A stretch of 64,000 nt of DNA from assembly GCF_023333595.1 (NCBI RefSeq), contig NZ_JAIQZM010000014.1:62001-126000 (forward strand). Direction: 5' to 3'. Made by a program: the position numbers and the translations under genes. Below are positions 51,142 to 60,329 of this stretch, one piece after another (the first letter of the stretch is position 1; each line of letters opens with the position of its first letter). The notes under the pieces are model-generated. The model saw nothing but the letters and a program-made list of their open reading frames with translations. It searched no databases and was not told where the DNA came from. The stretch comes from Argonema galeatum A003/A1. Lineage in GTDB: Bacteria > Cyanobacteriota > Cyanobacteriia > Cyanobacteriales > Aerosakkonemataceae.

Positions 51142-54100
51142 TTAAGTATTTTTGCTCTGCGGGTTGAGGGAAGATAGCTTCATCCTCCTACTCTCACGAG
51201 AAACTGGTACTAAGGGAGGCGCTTTACTTTTATCATTAGTATCTTTAAAGCTTTCAACCACCTTAGATAATTCTCCAATTGTCGGTGCCTCAAAAACGCT
51301 ACGCAAAGGCAACTCCACCTTGAAAGCATCGCGCACTCTGGAAATAAGCTGAGTCGCCATTAAAGAATGACCTCCCAATTCAAAGAAATTGTCGTGGATA
51401 CCCACACGCTTAACTCCCAAAACCTCAGCCCAAATTTTTACTAGCACTTCCTCAACGGGAGTTTGAGCCGCAACATAACCTCCTGCCAATTCTGGCTTAA
51501 TCGGATCGAATGCGGGTAAGGCGCGGCGATCGACTTTTCCATTAGCCGTCAGAGGCAAAGATTCCAGCACTACAAAAGCTGATGGCACCATGTACTCAGG
51601 CAATTTTTCTGCGAGATAAGTCTGCAACTGCGGCACCAACTTACGCGCTGCTTTAGCTTGCAAAGGATTATTGGCGTAAAATTGCCACGGACGCAACCTT
51701 TCTACTTGCTGCACCACAGGGATCGATCGCGTGACATCTTCCCGTACAAACACCACATCGTAGCATCCTTCAGCACCGGAATCCGACCAGCTAATATCAA
51801 TACTGTAGGGTACGTTCAGAGTATACCAATCTTCTGGATCTATACCCCAATTCTGGAATTTTTCCAAAGCTTCGCGCATCTGCTTTGCTCTTTTAAATTC
51901 TTCTGCACCCGATAGCCATTCTGCCGTTTTAACTGCTGCCATCACCCGCGCATTAGGAATGTTGGTGATGCCTAAAATCTCTGGTTGATTATCAATTAAT
52001 AGCTGTCGCACTGTTGAGACTGTTAAGTTATTTTCGTGCCAGTTCAGCAACTGTATGGAACCCCCCTCAGTCCCCCCGCCACGGGGGGAGGTAAGAATAC
52101 TCCAGAGCTCTCCCCGATCCCCCTCAGTCCCCCCGCCACGGGGGGAAGTAAGGATGTTCTCTCCCCGATCCTCCTCAGTCCCCCCGCCACGGGGGGAAGC
52201 AAGAATACTCCGGCTCTCTCCCCGTGGCGGGGAGGGTTGGGGTGGGGTTCTTCTAGGATCTATTTCACTGCCAGAAGCAAGAATACTCCGGCTCCCTCCC
52301 CGTGGCGGGGAGGGTTGGGGTGGGGTTCTTCTAATATCTATTTCAGCGCCAATATAAAGAATTGCATTATAACGAAACTGAGTTAATTCATTGTGGTGGC
52401 GACCTCGTATTAGTTGAATTTGGACATTGCTAATCTGTGGAAACTGCTGCTTTAATGCACGGAAGAAACCGGGGTCGATGACTAACTCCGTTTCTTGAAA
52501 CATTTGCATTTGTACTTGTTGCTGCAACTGCTCGCGGGTAGTGAAAGGTTCTGCTTGATACAGTTGAACCGACGCATGGAAAGCTGGCAAAAGTGGCAGA
52601 CTACGCACATCTCCTATGAAGATCAAACCACCGGAGGCAGTGGCCTTAATCGCGTTTTCTATAACCTGCACAAGGTAATCAATATTGGGAAAATATTGCA
52701 CGACAGAGTTGAGAATTACAGCATCAAAAGCTTCTGCTTCTATTCCTTCAAAATCAGTACCCATTTTTTGAAGCAGGGTTACGTGAGGTAATTCTAGATT
52801 TGCCAATTGGTGCTGGATGTAGTTGAGTGAAGCAGGGGAAAAGTCCGTTCCCCAATATTTAGTACATTGAGGGGCAATCCTGAATAGAATTAGACCTGTT
52901 CCGCAACCAATTTCTAGCACTCGACTGGGTTGCAAAGCTAGAATTTGCGCGACTTGGTTATTTAGCCACTCGCGCATCTGTTCTGCTGGAATCGGTTGAT
53001 TGGTGTAACTGCTATTCCAACCGACAATATTAAATGTCGGATCTGAATCGCCAGCAGGTTGATTATAAGTTTCGTCGTATAGCATTTGCCACTGCAATAC
53101 CTGCTCATTCGGCAATTGCGTCTGTTCTTTTTCGCTGTTGTATTCCGCATTGAGCGCTACATAAGCTACTAGAAGATTCTCGCCTGTATCTTGACGATTT
53201 ATGACGGTCGTTTGCAGTACTGCTGGATGCTGATTCAGAATAACTTCAATTTCTCCCAATTCGATGCGGTAGCCGCGAATTTTTACCTGATCGTCGGTGC
53301 GACCTAAAAATTCGATGTTGCCATCTTTTCGATAACGAACTAAATCGCCTGTTTTATAAAGGCGTGTCCCTGGCAGAAACCCGGTTTCTTCTAGAAACCT
53401 GGTTTCTGTTAATTCGGGACGGTTTAGATAGCCTCGCGCCAGTCCATCACCAGCAATGTACAATTCGCCAGGAATTCCAATCGGTAAAGGTTGTAAATTT
53501 CCATCCAGCACATAAACTTGGGTGTTGGCAATGGGACGACCGATCGCAGGTGCTACATCGGCTTGCTTAGTGACAGGAACTACACCGGAAGTTGTAACAA
53601 CAGTATTTTCTGTTGGCCCGTAATTATTTACTACTTCAAAAGGATGGGAAGGCGAAGGATACTGATTTAGTTTGTCTCCACCTGTAAGTAATATTCGCAA
53701 AGCTGCGTTATTCGGCCAATCTAATGATAAAACTTTCTCTGCTAAAGGTGTTGGTAAAAAAGTAATTGTTATCGCTTTTGATACTAGCCAATCTCGCAGT
53801 TGAGAGGGCGATCGCCTAATTTCATCATCTGCAAAATGAATGCTAGCTCCAGCACTTAGATAAGGCCATATTTCCCACGCGCAAGCATCAAAGGCAACTC
53901 CGGCTATCTGCGTTGTGCGATCGCGTGGTGAAACTGCAAAGGCTTTTTGATGCCAAAAGACGAGATTCAACAAGCTGCGATGTTCAATTTGGACTCCTTT
54001 AGGCTTTCCAGTTGAGCCTGAAGTATATATGACATAAGCCAGGTTATTTGCTGTTACCTTACTCCGAGGATTATTTTCACTTTCTTGAGTAATAGTTTCC

Positions 54101-56157
54101 CAATCTTTATCCAGGCAGATTATCGATGAATTTTGCTTTCCTAGACGCTCAATCCACCGCTTATGAGTCAATAAAACTGGCACCTGAGCATCTTCAATCA
54201 TCAAATTCAAACGTTCAGGAGGATAGCTTGGGTCTAAAGGTAAATAAGCTCCACCCGCTTTCAGGATACCCAACATTCCGATTACCATATCGAGCGATAG
54301 CTCGGCTCGATCTACACAAAGCCCTACCAAAACTTCTGCACCAACACCCAGTTTTTGTAGATAATGTGCAAGTTTGTTGCTGCGTATATTTAGTTCTCGA
54401 TAAGTGAGCGTTTTATCTCCAAATACCAGCGCTAAGGCATCAGGGTTCTGCTCTACTTGAGCTTCAAACAACTGATGAATACATCTATCTTGTGGATAAT
54501 CTGCCTGAGTATTGTTCCATTCCACTAATAATTGATGTAGCTCAGATTCGCTTAATAGCGGTAAGTCCGCGATTCGTTGTTCTGGATTCGCAACAATAGC
54601 TTCTAGCAGGTTTTGGAAATGTCCCATCATCCGATTAATCGTCGCTTCATCAAATAAATCTGTGCTGTAAATTACAAAACCGCTAATTCCTTCTGAGCTA
54701 TTTACCCATAGGTTATTGTTGGGCGTTAGAGGAGATCCTTCTTTGTGCGATCGGTCCCACAAGTGAAACTCCAAATCAAACCGCGTTGTCTCGCTATTAA
54801 ATTCCAGCGGACTTAGCGTTAACCCAGGTAATTCTAGCGCCGACATAGGCGCATTTTGTAGCGCAAACACAACCTGAAACAAGGGATTTTGATTTAAGTT
54901 CCGCTCAGGATGCAGTTCCTCGACCAACTTCTCAAAAGGCAAATCTTGGTGAGCATAGGCTCCCAAAGCTACCTCTTTGACTCGATTTAATAATTCTCTA
55001 AAACTTGGGTTTCCCGATAAGTCAGTACGCAGCACCAAACTATTGACAAAAAAGCCGATTAATCCTTCAATTTCACTGCGATTGCGATTAGCGATAGGCG
55101 AACCCACAGCAATATCTTCTTGCTGCGTATAGCGGTAGAGTAAAATCTGGAATGCTGCCAGCAGAGTCATGAACAAAGTTACCCCTTCCTGTTGGGAAAG
55201 AGCCTCTAACGCTTGACTTAAACTTTTCGGTAGTTGGACAATTTGCGTTGCACCTCGATAAGTTTGAACTGCTGGCATCGGTCTATCGGCAGGCAAATTT
55301 AGCATAGAAATGCCATTTAATTGTTGCCGCCAGTAAGCAAGTTGTGTTTCTAACACTTCCCCTTGCAACCACTCGCGCTGCCAGTGTGCAAAGTCAGCAT
55401 ATTGGATGGGTAATTGTGGCAGAGGTGAAGGCTTCTCGCTGGCGAAAGCTGTGTAAAGTGTGCCTATTTCTCTAATTAGCACTCCGATAGACCAACCATC
55501 GGAAATAATGTGGTGCATATTCAACAAGAGAATATGTTCTGCTTCATCCAACCGCAGTAATTTTACTCGCAGCAATGGGTTACTTGATAAATTGAAAGGG
55601 CGTTGAGCCTCCTGGGTAGTTAGCCGTCGCGCTTCCTTTTCTCGTTCTGCTTGTGGCAATTCCCGCAAATCTATTACTGGTAAGGATACTTTTAAGGCGA
55701 CATTAATTGCCTGAACTGTTTGTCCTTCCATCGTTACAAAATTAGTGCGTAAAGCTTCGTGACGCTGCACAATTTCGTTAAAAGTTTGTTCCAGTGCCGC
55801 TAAGTTGAGCAAACCTAACAAACGCAATGCTGCCGGAACGTTATAGAAAGAATTGTTGGGTACTAATTGGTCAAGAAACCACAGCCGCTGTTGTGCAAAA
55901 GAGAGACGTATATTTCCATCCCGCGAGATAGATACAAGAGGTATAGAAGTAGTGTTATTAGTAGAATTAGCTGTCCTTAAAAAGGAAATAATTTCTGCTT
56001 TGCGCTGAGATATTTCTGCACGCAGTTCTGGTGTCAGAGTTCCTTCAGGGGCGTTGCAGCGAAGGCGAAGCTCCTCCGTATCTGCCCTGCTAACGCTCTC
56101 AAGAAATACATTAATATCTAGACTTCTAAGATAAGACAAAAACTCAACTATATTCAA
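51142..56157 (-). CDS. NRPS module 2: docking-C-A-NMT-PCP (N-methyl-Leu predicted)
   Basis: About 1671 aa from a TTG at 56157 with an AAGAGGTG ribosome site 8 bp before it; the frame extends to 56241, but this start gives MNIVEFLSYLRSLDINVFLE, a TubC-type N-terminal docking domain (1-62). Then a C domain (about 90-520, MHHIISDGWSIGV) and an A domain (about 560-1000) with pocket D-A-W-F-L-G-N-V-V-K, the classic leucine code. An embedded N-methyltransferase follows (about 1040-1400, SRVLEIGCGTGLILFRIAP), then the A-domain end and a carrier (DNFFELGGHSLMATQL). About 95 residues at 1270-1366 are repeat-derived (52060-52345). The C-terminus APPLVPVSRESRRMKLSSL is a cyanobacterial linker type. Confidence 0.92.
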   Translation of the reverse strand: MNIVEFLSYLRSLDINVFLESVSRADTEELRLRCNAPEGTLTPELRAEISQRKAEIISFLRTANSTNNTTSIPLVSISRDGNIRLSFAQQRLWFLDQLVPNNSFYNVPAALRLLGLLNLAALEQTFNEIVQRHEALRTNFVTMEGQTVQAINVALKVSLPVIDLRELPQAEREKEARRLTTQEAQRPFNLSSNPLLRVKLLRLDEAEHILLLNMHHIISDGWSIGVLIREIGTLYTAFASEKPSPLPQLPIQYADFAHWQREWLQGEVLETQLAYWRQQLNGISMLNLPADRPMPAVQTYRGATQIVQLPKSLSQALEALSQQEGVTLFMTLLAAFQILLYRYTQQEDIAVGSPIANRNRSEIEGLIGFFVNSLVLRTDLSGNPSFRELLNRVKEVALGAYAHQDLPFEKLVEELHPERNLNQNPLFQVVFALQNAPMSALELPGLTLSPLEFNSETTRFDLEFHLWDRSHKEGSPLTPNNNLWVNSSEGISGFVIYSTDLFDEATINRMMGHFQNLLEAIVANPEQRIADLPLLSESELHQLLVEWNNTQADYPQDRCIHQLFEAQVEQNPDALALVFGDKTLTYRELNIRSNKLAHYLQKLGVGAEVLVGLCVDRAELSLDMVIGMLGILKAGGAYLPLDPSYPPERLNLMIEDAQVPVLLTHKRWIERLGKQNSSIICLDKDWETITQESENNPRSKVTANNLAYVIYTSGSTGKPKGVQIEHRSLLNLVFWHQKAFAVSPRDRTTQIAGVAFDACAWEIWPYLSAGASIHFADDEIRRSPSQLRDWLVSKAITITFLPTPLAEKVLSLDWPNNAALRILLTGGDKLNQYPSPSHPFEVVNNYGPTENTVVTTSGVVPVTKQADVAPAIGRPIANTQVYVLDGNLQPLPIGIPGELYIAGDGLARGYLNRPELTETRFLEETGFLPGTRLYKTGDLVRYRKDGNIEFLGRTDDQVKIRGYRIELGEIEVILNQHPAVLQTTVINRQDTGENLLVAYVALNAEYNSEKEQTQLPNEQVLQWQMLYDETYNQPAGDSDPTFNIVGWNSSYTNQPIPAEQMREWLNNQVAQILALQPSRVLEIGCGTGLILFRIAPQCTKYWGTDFSPASLNYIQHQLANLELPHVTLLQKMGTDFEGIEAEAFDAVILNSVVQYFPNIDYLVQVIENAIKATASGGLIFIGDVRSLPLLPAFHASVQLYQAEPFTTREQLQQQVQMQMFQETELVIDPGFFRALKQQFPQISNVQIQLIRGRHHNELTQFRYNAILYIGAEIDIRRTPPQPSPPRGGSRSILASGSEIDPRRTPPQPSPPRGESRSILASPRGGGTEEDRGENILTSPRGGGTEGDRGELWSILTSPRGGGTEGGSIQLLNWHENNLTVSTVRQLLIDNQPEILGITNIPNARVMAAVKTAEWLSGAEEFKRAKQMREALEKFQNWGIDPEDWYTLNVPYSIDISWSDSGAEGCYDVVFVREDVTRSIPVVQQVERLRPWQFYANNPLQAKAARKLVPQLQTYLAEKLPEYMVPSAFVVLESLPLTANGKVDRRALPAFDPIKPELAGGYVAAQTPVEEVLVKIWAEVLGVKRVGIHDNFFELGGHSLMATQLISRVRDAFKVELPLRSVFEAPTIGELSKVVESFKDTNDKSKAPPLVPVSRESRRMKLSSLNPQSKNT
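52060..52345. repeat. Dispersed GC-rich repeats inside the NRPS-2 methyltransferase
   Basis: Five in-frame units of two related types (CCCCCTCAGTCCCCCCGCCA; CTCCCCGTGGCGGGGAGGGT), encoding TSPRGGGTE and TPPQPSPPRG-like peptides. Confidence 0.85.
53374..53407. repeat. GAAACCCGGTTTC palindromes inside NRPS-2 A domain
   Basis: Two palindrome copies, in frame, encode ETRFLEETGFLP just before RLYKTGDLVRY. Confidence 0.85.
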
Positions 56158-56292
56158 AACCACACCTCTTATCTGAACATTAATCAAAGTGATATAGCGG
56201 TTCTCACCGACATGAGGTACGCCAGATTCTTTGAATCCCAAGGTTTTTGAGCTTTGGTATATACCTCATCTACCTGAGAAAGGCTATAGCTG

Positions 56293-56925
56293 TTATTTGC
56301 TAGTCGTCAACTGACCCAGGCGCTTTAATACACTCAGTACACCATACACATCATTCCCAGGATTAAAAATATAGAACATTTTAGACATGGCGTACTGCGG
56401 AGTCTGTTGTTTTACCAATTTGATAAACATGAAACTACCGCCATTTGTTAGCAACCCAAAGGTAAATTTATCTGAATCGGGATTTGCCAACATATAAGCT
56501 AGTAGCTGCGCTCTTCCTACTTCTAGAGAGAAAGCCGCCTGCTTGGACTCGATGACCGTTACCCAAAGTTGTTCAAATAAAGCCAGTACATCAATCTGTC
56601 CTTTGTACATTACTCCTTCATCCTCTGCTGAAATCTCCACAGATTTTTCGGAAGTTATGTGAAATGGAGATAGATAAAAATCTGCTAAATCTAACAGTGG
56701 AGATAGGACTACCATTTTGACAGTATTTTCGAGCATGGGAGGGTACTCAAGTAGATTGGAATAACTCTCCTTAACTCGATCGAGTCGCTGCTTTTCTAAA
56801 TCGGTGATTTCTGGCAAGTTATCCTGCCACTCCCGAAAAAATTGATCGTCCTCAACTAGCTGGACTCCAAATCTTGCTCTTAAGTCACGCAGGGTGACGT
56901 TTTTAGCTCGCAGTGTTTGAACCAT
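56293..56925 (-). CDS. PD-(D/E)XK-like restriction-endonuclease-type protein
   Basis: 210 aa. The core is KGQIDVLALFEQLWVTVIES (GxxD...ExK, VIESKQ), followed by GRAQLLAYMLANPDSDKF and FGLLTNGGSFMFIK, as in type I restriction HsdR-N-like proteins. It starts 3 bp after NRPS-1 and is read in the same direction, so it is likely carried on the NRPS transcript, although nothing suggests a biosynthetic role. Related in build to the gene at 31002-31622. Confidence 0.7.
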   Translation of the reverse strand: MVQTLRAKNVTLRDLRARFGVQLVEDDQFFREWQDNLPEITDLEKQRLDRVKESYSNLLEYPPMLENTVKMVVLSPLLDLADFYLSPFHITSEKSVEISAEDEGVMYKGQIDVLALFEQLWVTVIESKQAAFSLEVGRAQLLAYMLANPDSDKFTFGLLTNGGSFMFIKLVKQQTPQYAMSKMFYIFNPGNDVYGVLSVLKRLGQLTTSK

Positions 56926-56928
56926 AAT

Positions 56929-59900
56929 TTAGAATTCCACCTCTTCTCGCGTATTTATTGTAGTTGTAGTGCTATCCAGACCTTTCGCTGCCCAAGACAT
57001 TGTTTCAATATACCTCGCCAAACTAGCCACAGTCGGTGCCTCAAACAAGTTGCGTACAGGCAACTCTATTTGGAAGGCGTCGCGTATGCGGGAAGTTAGC
57101 TGAGTCGCTAGCAAGGAATGACCGCCCAATTCAAAGAAGTTGTCGTGGACACCTATCTGCTGCCTACCCAAAATCTTACTCCAAATTTCTACTAGCACCT
57201 CTTCGACAGAAGTCCGAGGTGCGACATAATTTTCTTCGATCTCAATACTCAGCGTATCTATCGCAGGTAAGGCACGGCGATCGACTTTACCATTGGGCGT
57301 CAGCGGTAGGGACTCCAGCACCACATACGCTGAAGGCATCATGTATTCTGGTAACTTTTCTTTCAGAAATTGGCGTAGGTCAATCGATTTTGGATTTCGG
57401 ATTTCGGATTTTGGATTAATTAGTTTGTTTTCAGGAACAATATAAGCCACCAAATACTTATCACCAGGGATGTCTTCCCTAACGATCGCCACCGCATCTC
57501 TCACTGCTGGATGTTGATTTAGCACCGCTTCAATCTCTCCCAATTCGATGCGAAAGCCGCGAATTTTTACTTGTTCGTCGAAGCGACCTAAAAACTCAAT
57601 ATTGCCGTCTGCTAAATAGCGAGCTAAATCACCTGTTTTATAAAGACGGACTCCTTGGAGAAACCCGGTTTTTTGGAGAAAGCGGGTTTCTGGTAACGAA
57701 ATGAAGCGATCGGCAGTTAAATCAGAGCAATTGAGATATTCTCGCGCCAGTCCATCACCGCCGATGTATAACTCGCCTGTCGCGCCGATAGGTACTGGCT
57801 GTAAATGGGAATCTAGGAGATAAATCTGCGTGTTTGTAATGGGGCGACCAATGGGTATAGATGTGGCTGATTCTGGTACGTCTTGCACGCAGTAATAAGA
57901 AGAAAATGTTGTATTTTCTGTAGGGCCATAAACATGAATTAATTGCTTTGGCGAACCATTTTTGATAACTTTTTTAACCCACCTGGGATCGACAGCTTCG
58001 CCTCCGAATAGCAAGTATCTTAACGAAACGAAAGCTTGCGGAACATCTCTGGCGATCTGTTGGAATAAGGCGGTGGTCAAAAATAGGACGCTGATGCCTT
58101 TTTGGCGGAGTTGTAATGCCAAATCGTGAGGCGAGAGCGTGACATCTCTACTAATTCCAACGAGTTGAGCGCCGTTAAGCAATGCTCCCCAAATCTCGAA
58201 TGTTGCTGCATCGAAGGAAGTGTTGGAAACTTGGGCAATTTTATCATAAGATGCTAATTTTATATAATTTGTGTTGCACACTAACCGATTTACAGCTTTA
58301 TGAGTTACAGCAACTCCCTTGGGTTTTCCTGTAGAGCCAGAGGTGTAGATTACATATGCTAGGTTGTCGCTTGTGACGGCGGCGTTCGGCGTTTCTTTGC
58401 TTTCTCGATCGATAATTTCGCAGTCTTTATCCAAGTTAACTAAGGAGTGCGAAAAGTTGTCAAAATGCTCTGCTAATTTCTCTTGGGTTAGCAACACTTT
58501 AACTTGTGCATTTTCCAGCATGAAATTTATGCGATCGCACGGATAGCTAGGGTCTAATGGCACATAAGCTCCTCCCGCTTTCAAGATACCCAGCAACCCC
58601 ACAATCATTTCGACAGAAGGCTCGACGCAAATGCCAACTAAAACTTCCGCACCAACTCCCAAGTTTTGTAAGTAATGCGCTAATTGATTGCTGCGAATAT
58701 TTAACTCCCGGTAGGTAGTTTCCTTGTGTTCAAATACAACTGCTATATTATCGTAATTCTGCTTTACCTGTTCTTCAAATAACTGATGTATACATTTAGA
58801 TTGAGGATAATCAGCCTGGGTATCGTTCCATTCAATTAACACCTGATGCAACTCGGCTTCGCTCAACAACGGTAAATTTGCGATTTTTTGTTCTGGATTT
58901 CCAACAATACCTTCTAGCAGTGTTTTAAAATGTCCCAACATCCCGGCAATAGTGGCTTTATCAAATAGATCCGTGTTGTAAACCACTACGCCTCTAATAC
59001 CCTCAGAATCCTGCCATTCTCCTCCCCATAGGCTTCGGAAATCCTCCGAACACTTCCACAAGTGCAACTCCAGATCGAAGCGCGTTGTTTTAAAGTCAAT
59101 ATTCATGAAGCTAGGCACTAATCCAGGCAATTCTAGCGCCGACATTGGCGCATTCTCGAAACCAAAAACCACTTGGAATAGCGGATGTCGATTTAAATTT
59201 CTTTCGGGATGCAATTCCTCAACTAGCTTTTCAAAAGGCAAATCTTGGTGGCTGTATGCGCCTAACGTTACTTCTCTTACTCTGCCGAGCAGTTCTCGAA
59301 AAGTTGGGTTTCCAGATAAGTTGGTGCGTAGTACCAAACTATTGACAAAAAAACCAATTAATCCTTCAATTTCGCTCATATTTCGGTTGGCAATTGGCGA
59401 ACCTACCGCTATATCTTCCTGATTGGTGTAGCGGTAAAGCAATGTCTGAAATGCTGCTAGTAGGGTCATGAATAAGGTGACACTTTCTTGTTGGGAAAGA
59501 GTTTCTAAAGCATCGCTTAACTTTTTCGGTAACTCTAAAAATTCTGTCGTTCCTCGATAGCTTTGTATAGCAGGTTTCGATTTGTCGGTAAGCAGATTTA
59601 GCGTGGAAATACCGTTTAATTGCTGCCGCCAGTAAGTTAATTGGGTTTCCAATATTTGCCCTGGTAACCATTCGCGTTGCCAGTGGGAAAAGTCCGCGTA
59701 TTGGAGAGGTAATTCTTGCAGAGGAGAAGGCTGTTTTTGTGCAAAAGCTGTGTAGATTGTCCCCAGTTCTCGAATTAGCACCCCTATAGACCAATCATCG
59801 CAGATAATATGGTGCATATTCAGCAATAAAATATGTTCTGTCTCTTCCAGCTTAAGTACCATCACTCGCAGTAATGGCCCACTGGACAAATCGAAAGGTC

Positions 59901-60288
59901 GATCGCATTCTCCGGTGACGATGCGCTTTGCTTCAGCCTCCCGTTCATCTTTTGTCAACTGCCGCAAGTCTAATATAGGTAGAGATATGTTTAAAGTGGG
60001 AGCAATTACCTGCACGGGTTGCCCCTCTGCGATCGCAAATCTGGTACGCAAGGCTTCGTGGCGGCGTACAATTTCATTGAAAGTTCGTTCTAAGGCGGTT
60101 ATATTGAGCGAACCTGTCAAGCGAATTGCTGTCGGTACGTTATAAAAGGTATTGCCCGGAACCAACCGATCGATAAACCACAATCGCTGCTGGGCAAAAG
60201 ATGCAGGAAAAATGAATACATCCTCTTCTTGAGGAAGATTGACTTTTTCTTCAGTATCTGTAATTGAATCGTCATAAAAATCTGGCAT
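56929..60288 (-). CDS. NRPS module 1: C-A-PCP (Ile predicted)
   Basis: 1119 aa. The C domain (about 28-460) has HHIICDDWSIGV, i.e. HHxxxDD rather than HHxxxDG. The A domain (about 500-1000) has IYTSGSTGKPKG and YKTGDLARY; its pocket reads D-A-F-F-L-G-V-T-F-K, an isoleucine-type code. Carrier DNFFELGGHSLLATQL (about 1045). The extreme C-terminus TREEVEF is an acidic short motif of the type bound by TubC docking domains, matching the NRPS-2 N-terminus. Starting with a C domain suggests either acylation of the first residue or a missing upstream module. Divergent from the phosphopantetheinyl transferase (41-bp gap). Confidence 0.92.
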   Translation of the reverse strand: MPDFYDDSITDTEEKVNLPQEEDVFIFPASFAQQRLWFIDRLVPGNTFYNVPTAIRLTGSLNITALERTFNEIVRRHEALRTRFAIAEGQPVQVIAPTLNISLPILDLRQLTKDEREAEAKRIVTGECDRPFDLSSGPLLRVMVLKLEETEHILLLNMHHIICDDWSIGVLIRELGTIYTAFAQKQPSPLQELPLQYADFSHWQREWLPGQILETQLTYWRQQLNGISTLNLLTDKSKPAIQSYRGTTEFLELPKKLSDALETLSQQESVTLFMTLLAAFQTLLYRYTNQEDIAVGSPIANRNMSEIEGLIGFFVNSLVLRTNLSGNPTFRELLGRVREVTLGAYSHQDLPFEKLVEELHPERNLNRHPLFQVVFGFENAPMSALELPGLVPSFMNIDFKTTRFDLELHLWKCSEDFRSLWGGEWQDSEGIRGVVVYNTDLFDKATIAGMLGHFKTLLEGIVGNPEQKIANLPLLSEAELHQVLIEWNDTQADYPQSKCIHQLFEEQVKQNYDNIAVVFEHKETTYRELNIRSNQLAHYLQNLGVGAEVLVGICVEPSVEMIVGLLGILKAGGAYVPLDPSYPCDRINFMLENAQVKVLLTQEKLAEHFDNFSHSLVNLDKDCEIIDRESKETPNAAVTSDNLAYVIYTSGSTGKPKGVAVTHKAVNRLVCNTNYIKLASYDKIAQVSNTSFDAATFEIWGALLNGAQLVGISRDVTLSPHDLALQLRQKGISVLFLTTALFQQIARDVPQAFVSLRYLLFGGEAVDPRWVKKVIKNGSPKQLIHVYGPTENTTFSSYYCVQDVPESATSIPIGRPITNTQIYLLDSHLQPVPIGATGELYIGGDGLAREYLNCSDLTADRFISLPETRFLQKTGFLQGVRLYKTGDLARYLADGNIEFLGRFDEQVKIRGFRIELGEIEAVLNQHPAVRDAVAIVREDIPGDKYLVAYIVPENKLINPKSEIRNPKSIDLRQFLKEKLPEYMMPSAYVVLESLPLTPNGKVDRRALPAIDTLSIEIEENYVAPRTSVEEVLVEIWSKILGRQQIGVHDNFFELGGHSLLATQLTSRIRDAFQIELPVRNLFEAPTVASLARYIETMSWAAKGLDSTTTTINTREEVEF
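57658..57692. repeat. GAAACCCGG palindromes inside NRPS-1 A domain
   Basis: Two slightly decayed palindrome copies, in frame, encode ETRFLQKTGFLQ before RLYKTGDLARY. Confidence 0.8.
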
Positions 60289-60329
60289 AATTTCGCTTTT
60301 GTTTCTCCGATCTTAAAGGATAGCTACTG

